This document shows positions 25,501 through 34,489 of a stretch of 64,000 bases of DNA, in pieces. The notes below the pieces were generated by a model. That model had not been told where the DNA came from. It did no database searches and worked only from the letters and a program-made list of their open reading frames with translations. The stretch comes from Circinella minor (lineage: Eukaryota; Mucoromycota; Mucoromycetes; Mucorales; Lichtheimiaceae), in the NCBI GenBank assembly GCA_016758965.1, contig JAEPRB010000062.1, forward strand, positions 124,001 to 188,000, given 5' to 3'. Made by a program: the position numbers and the translations under genes. Position 1 is the stretch's first letter. Each line of letters begins with the position of its first letter.

Positions 25501-27467
25501 CAGGCAAATGGGGCGTTGCACAACAAAAAGCTTTTGACGCTGTACGACAAATATTGACTAAAGCTCCTATCTTACGCTATCCAAATTTAAAAGAAAAATT
25601 TTATATTGGCACTGACGCCAGTAATTCTGGTATAGCTTGCGTTCTTTATCAAATCATTAACAATGAAACAAGACATATTGCTTTCATGTCTCGTACATTA
25701 TCAAAGTCGGAAAGAAATTATTCCACAACTAAGAAAGAACTTCTTGCTATCATTTTCGCTCTTCACAAATTTCACCAATATGTATATGGTCGAGAATTTG
25801 AACTTCATACCGATCATCGCTCTTTATGTTGGTTACAAACACAGCCAATTGCTAATCGTATGATGATTAACTGGTTTGAAACAATTTTATCTTATCCGGG
25901 TATGAAAATTGCTCATATTCCTGGTTTACAAAATACACTTCCAGACCTACTAAGCCGTTTATACGAAGACATAGATGATATTGACTCTTTGAGAGGGGGT
26001 AATGCTCCAGTTTCTACACAACCGAGACATACACTTCCGCAATCAAACAGTTTTAATAATACGAAACTTGATTTAAACAATGCTTTACATTTACGATCCT
26101 TACATGCTGATAATCCATTTGTTGATATGATCACACCTCCAGTGGAAGATCGCCACAAATTATTATTAGATCAGCACAACTTCGGTCACTTTGGCGCTGA
26201 AGCTATGACAAAAGGTTTACGAAGTCAAGGATTAAATTGGAACGGTATTTTTCACCAAGCATTAAGTATTGTACGTGCTTGTGATATATGTGCAAAAAAT
26301 AATATAGTAAAACATGGTTATCATCCATTAAGACCTCTACAATCTTATTTACCTGCTGATCATTGGGCAATAGATTTAGCTGGTCCATTTAAAACTACAC
26401 TTTCTGGAAATAATTATCTTCTAGTTGCTGTAGACTTATGTACAAAATTTACTGTACTTCGTGCAATTCCAAATAAACAATCGGACACTGTAGCAAAGAC
26501 TTTAATACAAGTATTTCAAGATTTTTCTTTTCCACGCTACATAAATACAGATTGGGGATCTGAATTTGTCAATTCAATCATGTCTAAGCTAACAGAAGCG
26601 GCTGGTATTTATCATCGTAAAAGTACTCCTTATCATGCCCGTTCTAACCCAGCTGAAAGATATGTTCAAACATCTGTACGTGCTATACGAAAAAGTATAA
26701 GAGGTGCAATTAAGTCATGGGATGTATTTGTTCCTGGTGTTCAACTGGCCATTAATGCAAAAATATCAAAACGTACGGACACTGCGCCATACACGTTAAT
26801 GTTTGCTCGTAAAATGAATCAATTCCAAGACTTCAGAAACGAAGTTGGATTAAAACCATTATCATATGAAGAACTTAAAAAAAGAATTCATAAAATGGAA
26901 ACAGTTGTATTTCCCGCCATAAATGAACGAGTACAAGCCATACTTGATGTACAAGCACAGAAATTTAATAAAAAACATATGATTGTCGATTTCCCACCTA
27001 ACAGCCATGTCATGGTTAGAGTAACAGATAGAGGAAGTAAACTCGAAAATGAGTATGATGGTCCTTATCAAGTAGTACGAAAAACTCGTGGTGGTTCATA
27101 TGTATTAAAAGATGAACTTGGAAATTTGCAAGCATCAAACTATCCACCTAACCGATTGAAACTTATCTCACAGGATGAAGTAATACCTTGTGATGAATTA
27201 TATGAAGTAAAAGCAATAGTAGCACACAGAGAAATAGAATCTGGTGTATACGAATATAAAGTACGATGGGTAGGTTATGAAGAAAAAGATGATACTTGGC
27301 AAAAAGCTGACACTTTTACACAACCTAAGCCAATTCATGATTATTGGAAACGACTTGGAGAACAACCTCATCAAAAAACAAATAACATACAATCTTCTAG
27401 GAAACGTAAGACACTAGAATCACAAACGACGAAACCACTCCGTAGATCTAGACGCACAAATAAATAA
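22545..27467 (+). CDS. Gag-Pol polyprotein of the chromovirus
   Basis: One frame of 1640 codons from ATG 22545, only 25 nt after the LTR. The frame is open upstream to 22530 without another ATG. Gag (about residues 1-500) has an acidic stretch, a basic KKRRRK segment and two Cys/His clusters (CPLHPKSNHRRWEC; CRFCRRVPFVMGHQC) instead of a classic CCHC knuckle. Then follow aspartic protease LLDTGADRSS (about 553), RT with FTTLDLKAAFERF (about 809) and FIDD (about 873), RNase H YIGTDASN (about 1021), integrase zinc region H..H..CDIC (about 1210-1245) and DDE residues in IDLAG, NTDWGSE and NPAERY (about 1273, 1333, 1368). A C-terminal chromodomain (YKVRWVGYEEKDDTWQ) ends it. Gag and Pol share one frame with no shift site, so a different way of producing excess Gag is needed. 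Confidence 0.96.
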   Translation: MSNNSSPNNNQQSPVNQSSVNNDNQSQHAHADDTMMGEAPWIPDMQDGLGSINPEDLGPNSDPALTARYFQQQIARSANLLHVATIRGNMEEVQNLVQEHENWKHRLSVIENLLQEQQQLRSSTKIEASSSKSTLVPKDLPAFQLKGQHRHDKRRESYDSAETFLDDFEVHLSAHGLDVEQNWRRLIPLTCDANRRAWLLTTMKKDGITNWSTFRQEVEKYFTSPYTIFYRRHRIRTMKQGKTEPLREYSNKMQEYAFKYGIPNNQDLVFNYLCSLNKRYRKQAWTLIANHHGDKIPDHIEPVVQTVQSLVAADTSSEASDWAPSSADDDSSDSDEDSDEEKPSKKRRRKSTNNNNNKNKKNKGKGPAINNKNACPLHPKSNHRRWECDKLKEVLGPARNNNNNNFFGNRQNSNNNRVFPGNSSGPYNAAKVNWCRFCRRVPFVMGHQCAEMLRARRTNINNNNNNNNNTIRSRMSRVTPQLEDLLEVDDDELMNSSSNNNKGNGQYNSLLQYSTNIKKNNLKNEPTILNDKNLPSAIFVPIILQSKIRTLALLDTGADRSSLNINFLNKNNFTITPFTHNAPVITCIEGLEGKRVGEVKNVFLKYAGKTVTHTFEALPLSENTTMTIGMDLMPKLGISIHGLATSWDDNPHPHISDDTSHDVPTPNNSPAGTKEEQLSFHAKIKPFLTQNENIPLTSYCPLPEAMIRLDTPPNITIYRPQYPLPSALIPELKETINRWLREGVIIPAPVNTAWNQPLTAVPKAAGPDGIKKHRLCLDTRGINNALCNNDRHPINNIQDIFSRLSGCTVFTTLDLKAAFERFPVLQEHQQKLSFTFLGKQYSYAKGCFGLKTLSSAFQRVMNLLFYDLSFVNCFIDDIIVASTNMQQHADHVAQVIKILTDANLILNLDKCHFAQSSTHLLGFCISSKGIALDVRKVTTVLDYPPLKTGKDCMKFGGLINYFRSSIPNCAKIMSPIDTLRHEKTLTGKWGVAQQKAFDAVRQILTKAPILRYPNLKEKFYIGTDASNSGIACVLYQIINNETRHIAFMSRTLSKSERNYSTTKKELLAIIFALHKFHQYVYGREFELHTDHRSLCWLQTQPIANRMMINWFETILSYPGMKIAHIPGLQNTLPDLLSRLYEDIDDIDSLRGGNAPVSTQPRHTLPQSNSFNNTKLDLNNALHLRSLHADNPFVDMITPPVEDRHKLLLDQHNFGHFGAEAMTKGLRSQGLNWNGIFHQALSIVRACDICAKNNIVKHGYHPLRPLQSYLPADHWAIDLAGPFKTTLSGNNYLLVAVDLCTKFTVLRAIPNKQSDTVAKTLIQVFQDFSFPRYINTDWGSEFVNSIMSKLTEAAGIYHRKSTPYHARSNPAERYVQTSVRAIRKSIRGAIKSWDVFVPGVQLAINAKISKRTDTAPYTLMFARKMNQFQDFRNEVGLKPLSYEELKKRIHKMETVVFPAINERVQAILDVQAQKFNKKHMIVDFPPNSHVMVRVTDRGSKLENEYDGPYQVVRKTRGGSYVLKDELGNLQASNYPPNRLKLISQDEVIPCDELYEVKAIVAHREIESGVYEYKVRWVGYEEKDDTWQKADTFTQPKPIHDYWKRLGEQPHQKTNNIQSSRKRKTLESQTTKPLRRSRRTNK
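25991..26000 (+). promoter_or_regulatory. Candidate central polypurine tract
   Basis: GAGAGGGGGT lies inside the pol frame (encoding the LRGG stretch just before integrase) and is identical to the tract bordering the right LTR at 27541-27550; 13 of 14 bases match when extended. A second plus-strand initiation site at this position would parallel the central tracts of Ty1 and lentiviruses. Confidence 0.45.
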
Positions 27468-27486
27468 TGAATAAATAATAAATAAA

Positions 27487-27494
<8 letters not shown>

Positions 27495-27526
<32 letters not shown>
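27495..27526 (+). repeat. Poly(A) tract in the element 3' UTR
   Basis: Thirty-two consecutive A between the pol stop codon and the polypurine tract. Confidence 0.9.
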
Positions 27527-27530
<4 letters not shown>

Positions 27531-27540
27531 GAAGCAACCT

Positions 27541-27552
27541 GAGAGGGGGTGA
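27541..27552 (+). promoter_or_regulatory. 3' polypurine tract
   Basis: GAGAGGGGGTGA lies immediately before the right LTR, the expected place and composition for the plus-strand primer. Confidence 0.85.
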
Positions 27553-27978
27553 TGTCGTATGGCACACGTTAATCCTTCATCTTAGATAATTCAAATATAA
27601 ACTAATATAAAAACACTAAAATAATCTCACATCGGTTGCTATCTAAATACACAAATAATAAATCTACCACAATGACACCTTATAATAATATAATACAAAC
27701 AAAGTAATCAAACATAATTTATTTATTCATAATCACACAATATACAATTTATCATAATATAACATCATCTACAAATACAGGAAAATACACATCTAAAACA
27801 TATATATATAAAACTTACTTGTAATAGAAATAATGATTTTTTTTCATCTTTTGATATCATATTATTTTTTATATAATAAAACACCTGAAAGATTCTCACA
27901 AGACCTATTCTGTTATCATTTCTATTCTTACCTTATTTTCTTATAAATTCATATTCATAAATATCTATAAATATCTCA
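27553..27978 (+). repeat. Right LTR (426 bp)
   Basis: Same sequence and length as the left LTR; followed by the second CAGGC target-site copy at 27979-27983. Confidence 0.96.
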
Positions 27979-28149
27979 CAGGCTTCTAAGAACTGTACTG
28001 TATAATGAAAACCCTATATTAGTACGGGAGTAACAAGGAGAATATGTATAATCTTGGAAGCCTTTGAATGGTACGTAATAACGTAGTACAGTACCAGATT
28101 TATTATTGAGGTAGTTGTAATTAGTCTTAGTTGAAGCTGGAGACATCAT
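27979..28149 (-). pseudogene. Exon-like ORF cut by the retrotransposon (upstream part of split gene)
   Basis: From ATG 28149 the minus strand is open for 57 codons right up to the target-site duplication (MMSPASTKTNYNYL...YYVPFKGFQDYTYSP...FSLYSTVLRSL). In the pre-insertion sequence the last codons would read AGC CT followed by GTAAGA, a good splice donor, and the acceptor at 21983 continues in phase. The open length alone could be chance in such DNA. No family recognised. Confidence 0.35.
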
Positions 28150-28953
28150 AAATCACCATATAATTTATCATTTTCTGACTATGGTACTGATTATTATTAT
28201 TAATTGCAATTATTCAGTATTTGACACTGTTGTTCTATTTTATAGTGGTAAATAAGTATTAATTGTAAAAGTTCTCATCTGCGTATATAAATCTAGGTTA
28301 GCTAACCATACTTAGGATATTACGGTTTATTGTGATAAAACGTTATACATATTGTCTCTTCTATAGCTTTACCAGACAATTTATGTTCATTATTATTCTC
28401 ACTTTTATAACCAAATTTATTTATCTAAAGGATATATATAGTTTTAATGAGACAGGTAATCAAATTCGTAGATCATTTACAAGCAAAATAATGATAATAA
28501 AGCACTACGTACGTAGCACGTGAGTAGCTACTAAGCGTCAAGTAATTTATCATTATACAGACCTATGATAATTATTTGGCTTAATTCCTTATATGTTCGT
28601 AGAAGCAACAAATATACTATTTTATTGTTCAACGTAATAAGACAGGTTTCATGAATTTTAACGGTTTCAAATTTTATAAATAAAACATAACAAATCAAGT
28701 TAACATGAAAAAAAAATCAATCTGGTATAACAAGATAGTAATAATACTAAGAATCCGCGAATAGCTATATTTAAAGCTGGCTTAAAGGGAAAGAAGGGGA
28801 GAGAGAGAGGAAAAAGAAAAAAAAAGATTAGCTGGAAAGTGGGTCAAAATATTTAACAAACAAAAAAGGTTTACTGACTTGTATAAATCGACGACTCTCC
28901 TTTTTTTCGTTGTTTTTCTTTTTCTTTTTTCACTTCTTTGTCTTAAATAAATC
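28150..28953. promoter_or_regulatory. Argonaute upstream region
   Basis: About 800 bp between the split-gene exon and the Argonaute ATG. AT-rich; a purine-rich GAGAGAGAG stretch lies near 28800 and TATAAA at 28881, about 70 bp before the start codon, is a plausible core promoter. No ORF seen. Confidence 0.4.
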
Positions 28954-31900
28954 ATGTCTCAAAATTTGACAGATTTTGTCTTGCGCCCTGGTCAAGGCAA
29001 AGTTGGTAAACCAACTACAGTACGAACTAACTTTTTCGAAATTAATGCTCTTCCAACAAACAACATTCATCATTATGATATCAGTATGGGTGACGACAAA
29101 GCACCTCCAGCTGTAAATCGTAAAGTTTGGAAACAATTTGAAGACACAGAAGGTCAAGGTATATTGAAAGGTGGTATTCGTACCATTTATGACGGTCGTA
29201 AGAATATCTTTTCCGCGAAGCCTTTAAATTTGGGTCCTGAACAAGCAGGACAATTTGAGGTTAGTATCTGTACCATTTAAAAAAAGAAGTGCTCAAAGTT
29301 GTGATCTTGGCTCATTATTGTTCTGTGGATGACGGGTTTTTTTTTCTCTCTTCTTTTTTGTTGTTGTTGTTGTGGCCTTTTTATTTTAGTTGGAGTGAAA
29401 TAAAAACAAGTATAATAACTGATTTTATTTTATAATGGAATAGATTGAGCTCCAAGAAAAGGGTGGGAGCGCGTCAACAGGTCGCTCCAGAACTTTTAAT
29501 GTTCGAATTAAGAAGGCCAATGAAATCAATATGACTGAAGTGCACTTGTTCTTGCAAGGCAAGAGCTCCTTGACAGCAAACTGTTTGACAGGTAACTAAT
29601 TGTTTTTAACTGCTATTATCAAGTTTTGTTAGTGAGATACAGCTTGACATAAACACGGAATAATTAACCGATTATATTTTACGCGTTTGGTATTACTATT
29701 ATTAGGTATTATGGCCATGGATATATTAATTCGTCATATGCCAAGTATGAATTTCAACACTATTGTAGGTCGTTCTTTCTATACACCTAATGATAGTCGT
29801 ACACTCTCTGGTGGCCTCGAAGTCTGGCAAGGCTTTTATCAATCTGCTCGTCCTGGCGTTGGTAAAATGTACATCAATTTGGATGTTTCTGCTACTGCAT
29901 TTTATGAAGCCGGTCGGTTACCTGATTTAGCTGTCAAAATTCTTGGTCGCCGTACCTTGGATGATTTACGACGTGGTCTCAGCGACCGTGACCGCCTCAA
30001 ACTTGAAAAGGCTATCAAGGGTCTTCAAATCCAAATTGTTCATCGCGGGGAAAAGAAATTCAAATACAAGATTACCAAGTTAACACCTTCATCTGTGGAA
30101 AAAACCAAGTTCAAGGATCAAGATGGAAATGAAATGAGTGTTGCTCAATATTTCACCAAACGTTACAATATGCGCTTAAATTACCCATTTTTACCTTGTG
30201 TTGTTGTAAAAAAGGATATCTTTTTACCCATGGAAGTATGCCAAGTTGTAGCTGGTCAACGCTATTTGAAGAAATTGGATGATAAGCAAACAGCAGACAT
30301 GATCAAATTTACATGCCAAAAGCCAGATGTGCGTGCCAACAAGATTAAACAAGGCTTTAATTTATTGGATACCAAGAATCCTTATATGCAACAATTCGGT
30401 GTTACTGTAAAACCTGAAATGGCTACTGTTCAAGCACGTATTCTTCCAACTCCTCAAATTGCTTACAACAAAGATTCTAAGGGTGGCGTATTTGTGCCTC
30501 AAGGTGGAGCATGGAACTTGGTTGGTAAAAAGGTTGCACAAGGCGCTACATTGAAATCTTGGAGTGTTGTCAATTTTCATAACGGATTGCCCTTACCCGT
30601 CATTCAAAATTTCTTGCGTACACTTGTTCAAGTTTTTATTGAAAAGGGTATGAATGTTGTCAATAGACAACCCACCATCACCAATGCTGATCCTCAAGGC
30701 AATATTGATAATATATTGAAGGAATGTTTTGTCAAGGCCGGTAAACAAGCTAATTCTCAACCACAATTAATGCTTTGCATTTTGCCTGTCAGAAGTACTC
30801 TTTATAATGAAATTAAACGTGTTACTGAAACAGTGATTGGTGTTCCTACTCAATGTGTTATGAGCAAGAAGGTCAGCGATAACAACAATCAATATTGTAC
30901 CAATGTTAGTTTGAAAGTGAATGTCAAACTTGGTGGTATGAATGTTTATCTTCCACAATCACATCAATTCTTGACTGAGCGACCTACTATCATTATTGGT
31001 GCCGATGTCACTCACCCTGGACCTGGCGAAATTAATAAACCTTCTGTAACTGCATTGACAGCAACCATGGATGCTCGTGCTGCTAGATACTCAAGTATCA
31101 CTGGTGTTCAAACCGGTCGCAAGGAAATGATTGATAACTTGGGTGATATGGTGAAGGAATTGCTCAAGAACTTTTACAAGACATGTGGCAAGAAGCCTGA
31201 TCGTATCTTGTTTTATCGTGATGGTGTTTCCGAAGGTCAATTTGCTGCTGTTCTCCAGGAAGAAATTAGTCAAATTCATGCGGCTTGTGCTGCACTTGAT
31301 AAGGGTTACAAGCCCAAGTTGACATTTGTTGTTGTTCAAAAGAGACATCATGCTCGTTTCTTCCCTCTTAAAAAAGATGATGCTGACCGATCTGGTAACT
31401 GCCAACCTGGTACAGTTATTGATACCAATATTGTTCATCCTTTCGAGTTCGATTTCTGTAAGTTGTTAACAAGTATTTTTGTTTGGTTCTTGGGCTATTG
31501 AATTTGATAGTGTTAGTATATTCCATTTACTTACTAATGTCATTATTATTAGATCTTCAATCACATTCTGGTTTGCAAGGTACTTCGCGTCCTACCCATT
31601 ATCATGTATTGTATGATGAAAACAAATTCACCCCCGATTCGTTGCAAGAATTATCTTATCGACTTTGTTATATTTACGGACGTGCCACCCGTTCTGTTTC
31701 TTTGGTTCCTCCTGTGTACTATGCTCACTTGCTTGCTTTCAGAGCTCGTTGTCATAGACAAAGTTCTGAATGGTCTGACTCGGCAGCAACTTCGGAAAGC
31801 ATGGATGTTGAGCAGCAACTTTCAGGCTATGCTCGTGTCAAGAATAACCTTGATAAAGGTAAACTTTATTCTAGACAACAAAATTTAATTATTTTTTCTT

Positions 31901-31958
31901 CTGCTAATGGATATTTCTTTTTATTATTGTTATTATTCTAGTAATGTACTACATGTAG
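28954..31958 (+). CDS. AGO1: Argonaute (AGO clade), slicer residues intact
   Basis: Five exons (28954-29259, 29444-29591, 29706-31457, 31553-31858, 31942-31958) join in frame to 842 aa. Order: N domain, L1 ([17 protein letters not shown]), PAZ, MID and PIWI. PIWI shows GADVTHPG (Asp about 585), GRKEMI (Glu about 625), [10 protein letters not shown] (Asp about 657) and [10 protein letters not shown] with the histidine, so the DEDH tetrad is complete. The last exon has only 17 nt and supplies the typical end KVMYYM. Argonaute binds Dicer-made small RNAs and cleaves or silences matching transcripts; in Mucorales the canonical RNAi pathway uses Ago1. Gene symbol by analogy: paralogues are common, so the number is uncertain. 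Confidence 0.95.
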
Positions 31959-32479
31959 TTAACTTCAACAATCAGGAATCAAGATAAAGGAAAACATATT
32001 ATAGAAAAAGGAACGAGAATGGTATTTGCTCTAATGAACGAATTTATCTAAAAAAAAAACAAAGCACAAAAACATAATTCTTTTTCGCTCTTTATGTACT
32101 TTGATCCCAATTATAAAAATACCCTAATATCAAGTTTAACCATTATTACTCTTGTTTTTTTCTCATATCCCATGATATTATCTCTGTAAATATGTTTCAA
32201 ATTCTTCGACTTTTATCTCTTCACATATTAGCGACAACTTAAAAAAAATAAGTATATAAAAATGATATTGCGGTTCTGTATTAAGTTGGATTTTGTATGA
32301 GTTTAATTTTGCTCATCTTTCAAAATTAAGGTTATGTCAGGTGTTAATAATTACTAGTCAGATGAATGAACATTCTTTTTTTCCTCCTCTACCTCAACTA
32401 TCTTCTAAAGCTAATTCTTGTGAGGGTGTCAACAGAAAATCTATACAATCTCAAAACTTCATCTTGAACAAATAAGGAG
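31959..32479. other. Spacer between Argonaute and F-box gene 2
   Basis: About 520 bp of AT-rich sequence: Argonaute 3' end and F-box gene 2 promoter. No credible ORF or RNA gene. Confidence 0.5.
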
Positions 32480-32947
32480 ATGTCATTTCAACAAGCTTTA
32501 CCTGACTCAGCAAGCGCTAAATGCAAAGAACATTGTAAAGTCATTGTTAAAACAAATAATAGTCTTCAACAACAAAAGCAACAACCTGTTGATATGCTTG
32601 CACAGATGTCGCAAGAAATTTTCTGTCTTATCATCAGCTTTTTGCCTATGGATACACGAATTCAATGTACCAAGGTTTGTCATGCTTGGTGCAACACATT
32701 TTTACAGTGTCCCGAAATATGGGAATATATAAAAGTCGATGATGAAGAGACGTACAAACTTTTACCTTTGATATCACATCATGTAGTAAAACTCATGATG
32801 CCCAATGAGAATGTTTTTCCACTTGTTCATCGTATAAATAATTTCATACATTTACAATCACTCTCATTGACGATTGAAGGTAATTGAATTAAAAAAAGTA
32901 TCCATATATTTTAATAAATGATGACAAACACCTGTAACAGTACAGTA

Positions 32948-32984
<37 letters not shown>

Positions 32985-34387
32985 CATTGAACAAACGAAT
33001 GTTATAAATAACTGTAGAGAGTTACTCGATATCAAAAACTGAGGTTGCTCTATTATATAAAGCGTTATCTGGCGTATCCAAAACTTTGACACAATTAGAA
33101 ATTAACTGGATCCAAGCAACTATTTCACTTGGTCGTATATTATCCGTTTGTAAAATCCTTACCAAGATACAACTTGTAGTTTGGGAAGTTAAAGATTATG
33201 ATAAAAATGATTTGCCAGAAACTGCAACAGCTTTAACTAGTGTCTCACTTCAACCTGCCGAAGATTGCGAACACAGAATTTGTTCATCCAGATTACGGTC
33301 ACTTCTTTATTTGTGCCCTGATTTAGAATATTTGCAATTGAATTGTGACTCAAAAGATGATGATGTATCAGCAATAATTAACTTTCATGATCACCCAAAA
33401 CTGTCAGCACTTATTACAGAAATCGATTATTTTCAACAATTTTACATGGTTCCTAACCTATCATTGCTACGCTCTCCTTCTACTAATAACATGAGTGACA
33501 AGAAGAAAGAGATGTTAGTTCCTAGTAATACTGATGATTCTATTATACATGGATTACAATATCTTATGCTAAGTGGGACATATTCTATTGAAATTTTGAA
33601 CACTGTTCTTAAAGTAAGCCAATATACACTTCAAGTATTATGTCTTATTCCTCACGGTCAACAAAGTAACAGTACTGAAACACTATCATCGCCGACAGCA
33701 CCAACTTCAACGACAATTAATAACAACTGGCAATTACTTCATTCTTTGACTCTTCACAATCTTGGATATTTTCAAATATTTCTACCATTATGTGAATCCT
33801 TCCTTAGGACACATCTCCCAGACATGCTTTTATGTATGCCTGCTCTCGAAACATTAGTATTAGAATCCTTTTATGGTGGGAGCTATACCTCGGATATAGC
33901 GGATAATATATACACTGCTGTATCACAATTGACTAGGCTCGAGTCACTTCGATTTGTCCAATTTGACCTTCGTGGTGAGAGTATATTACGATTATTGGAA
34001 CAACCCCCTCCTCGTTTACAACAATTGATATTTCATGCATGCTATAGTGTGACGTATCCTGTATTAGAACGCATGGCAAAAATACAACAATTACGCCATT
34101 TGACGCAATTAGGTATAGATTTCGACGTTACCGTATCTGAAGTAGCTGAATTTTTAGATATAATTGGGGAGCATCCCAATTTGTCATACTTTGAATATGG
34201 CCTTGTATGTTGGTCGGATTCTGATTCAGAAAGGATTATCCGTTGTAAAACATTAAAAACACTTGTACTCCGTAAATTATCTGGTTTAACCGATGATATG
34301 TTGATTAAATTACGAAAACATATTGAGAATGTCATATTTATACCTGAATGGAGTACCCCCTTTTCTACACCACCAACGCCATCATAA
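32480..34387 (+). CDS. F-box/leucine-rich repeat protein (paralogue 2)
   Basis: Two exons, 32480-32879 and 33018-34387, phase-1 junction (GTAATT..TGTAG), 589 aa. The F-box lies near residues 36-80 (MLAQMSQEIFCLIISFLPMD then VCHAWCNTFLQCPEIWEYI). LRR-like segments follow (LQSLSLTIEG, LTQLEINWI, LQYLMLSGT, LHSLTLHNL, LETLVLESF, LRHLTQLGID). Probably an SCF substrate receptor. Exon 1 ends within the same LQSLxL repeat as in the paralogue at 18153, so both derive from a duplication. The intron holds a long TA microsatellite. The 3' end converges on a transcription factor gene 102 bp away. Confidence 0.9.
32950..32981. repeat. (TA)n microsatellite in F-box gene 2 intron
   Basis: About 32 bp of uninterrupted TA dinucleotides within the single intron. 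Confidence 0.95.
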
Positions 34388-34489
34388 TAATAATGAATGT
34401 TGCTCACATAATTAGTAATATTTGTATACCAAAAAAAATAATATAAATTAGATACCGTTCCAATAGACCTGTTTACAAAAATAAATTTA

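Larger units (their letters stand above)
22094..27978 (+). mobile_element. Ty3/gypsy chromovirus LTR retrotransposon, full length
   Basis: A 5,885-bp element bounded by 426-bp LTRs that begin TG and end CA, with a 5-bp target-site duplication. It carries one uninterrupted gag-pol frame with protease, RT, RNase H, integrase and chromodomain in Ty3/gypsy order. By eye the two LTRs show no difference, which implies recent insertion. Leader and polypurine signals are annotated separately. Chromodomain elements usually target heterochromatin marks; this copy lies about 1 kb upstream of an Argonaute gene. It is probably autonomous, since no stop or frameshift is visible. Confidence 0.97.

Noticed and set aside
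27371..27565. Minus-strand ORF through the element 3' end
   Set aside because: Produced by the 32-nt A tract read as poly-Phe; an artefact of low complexity.
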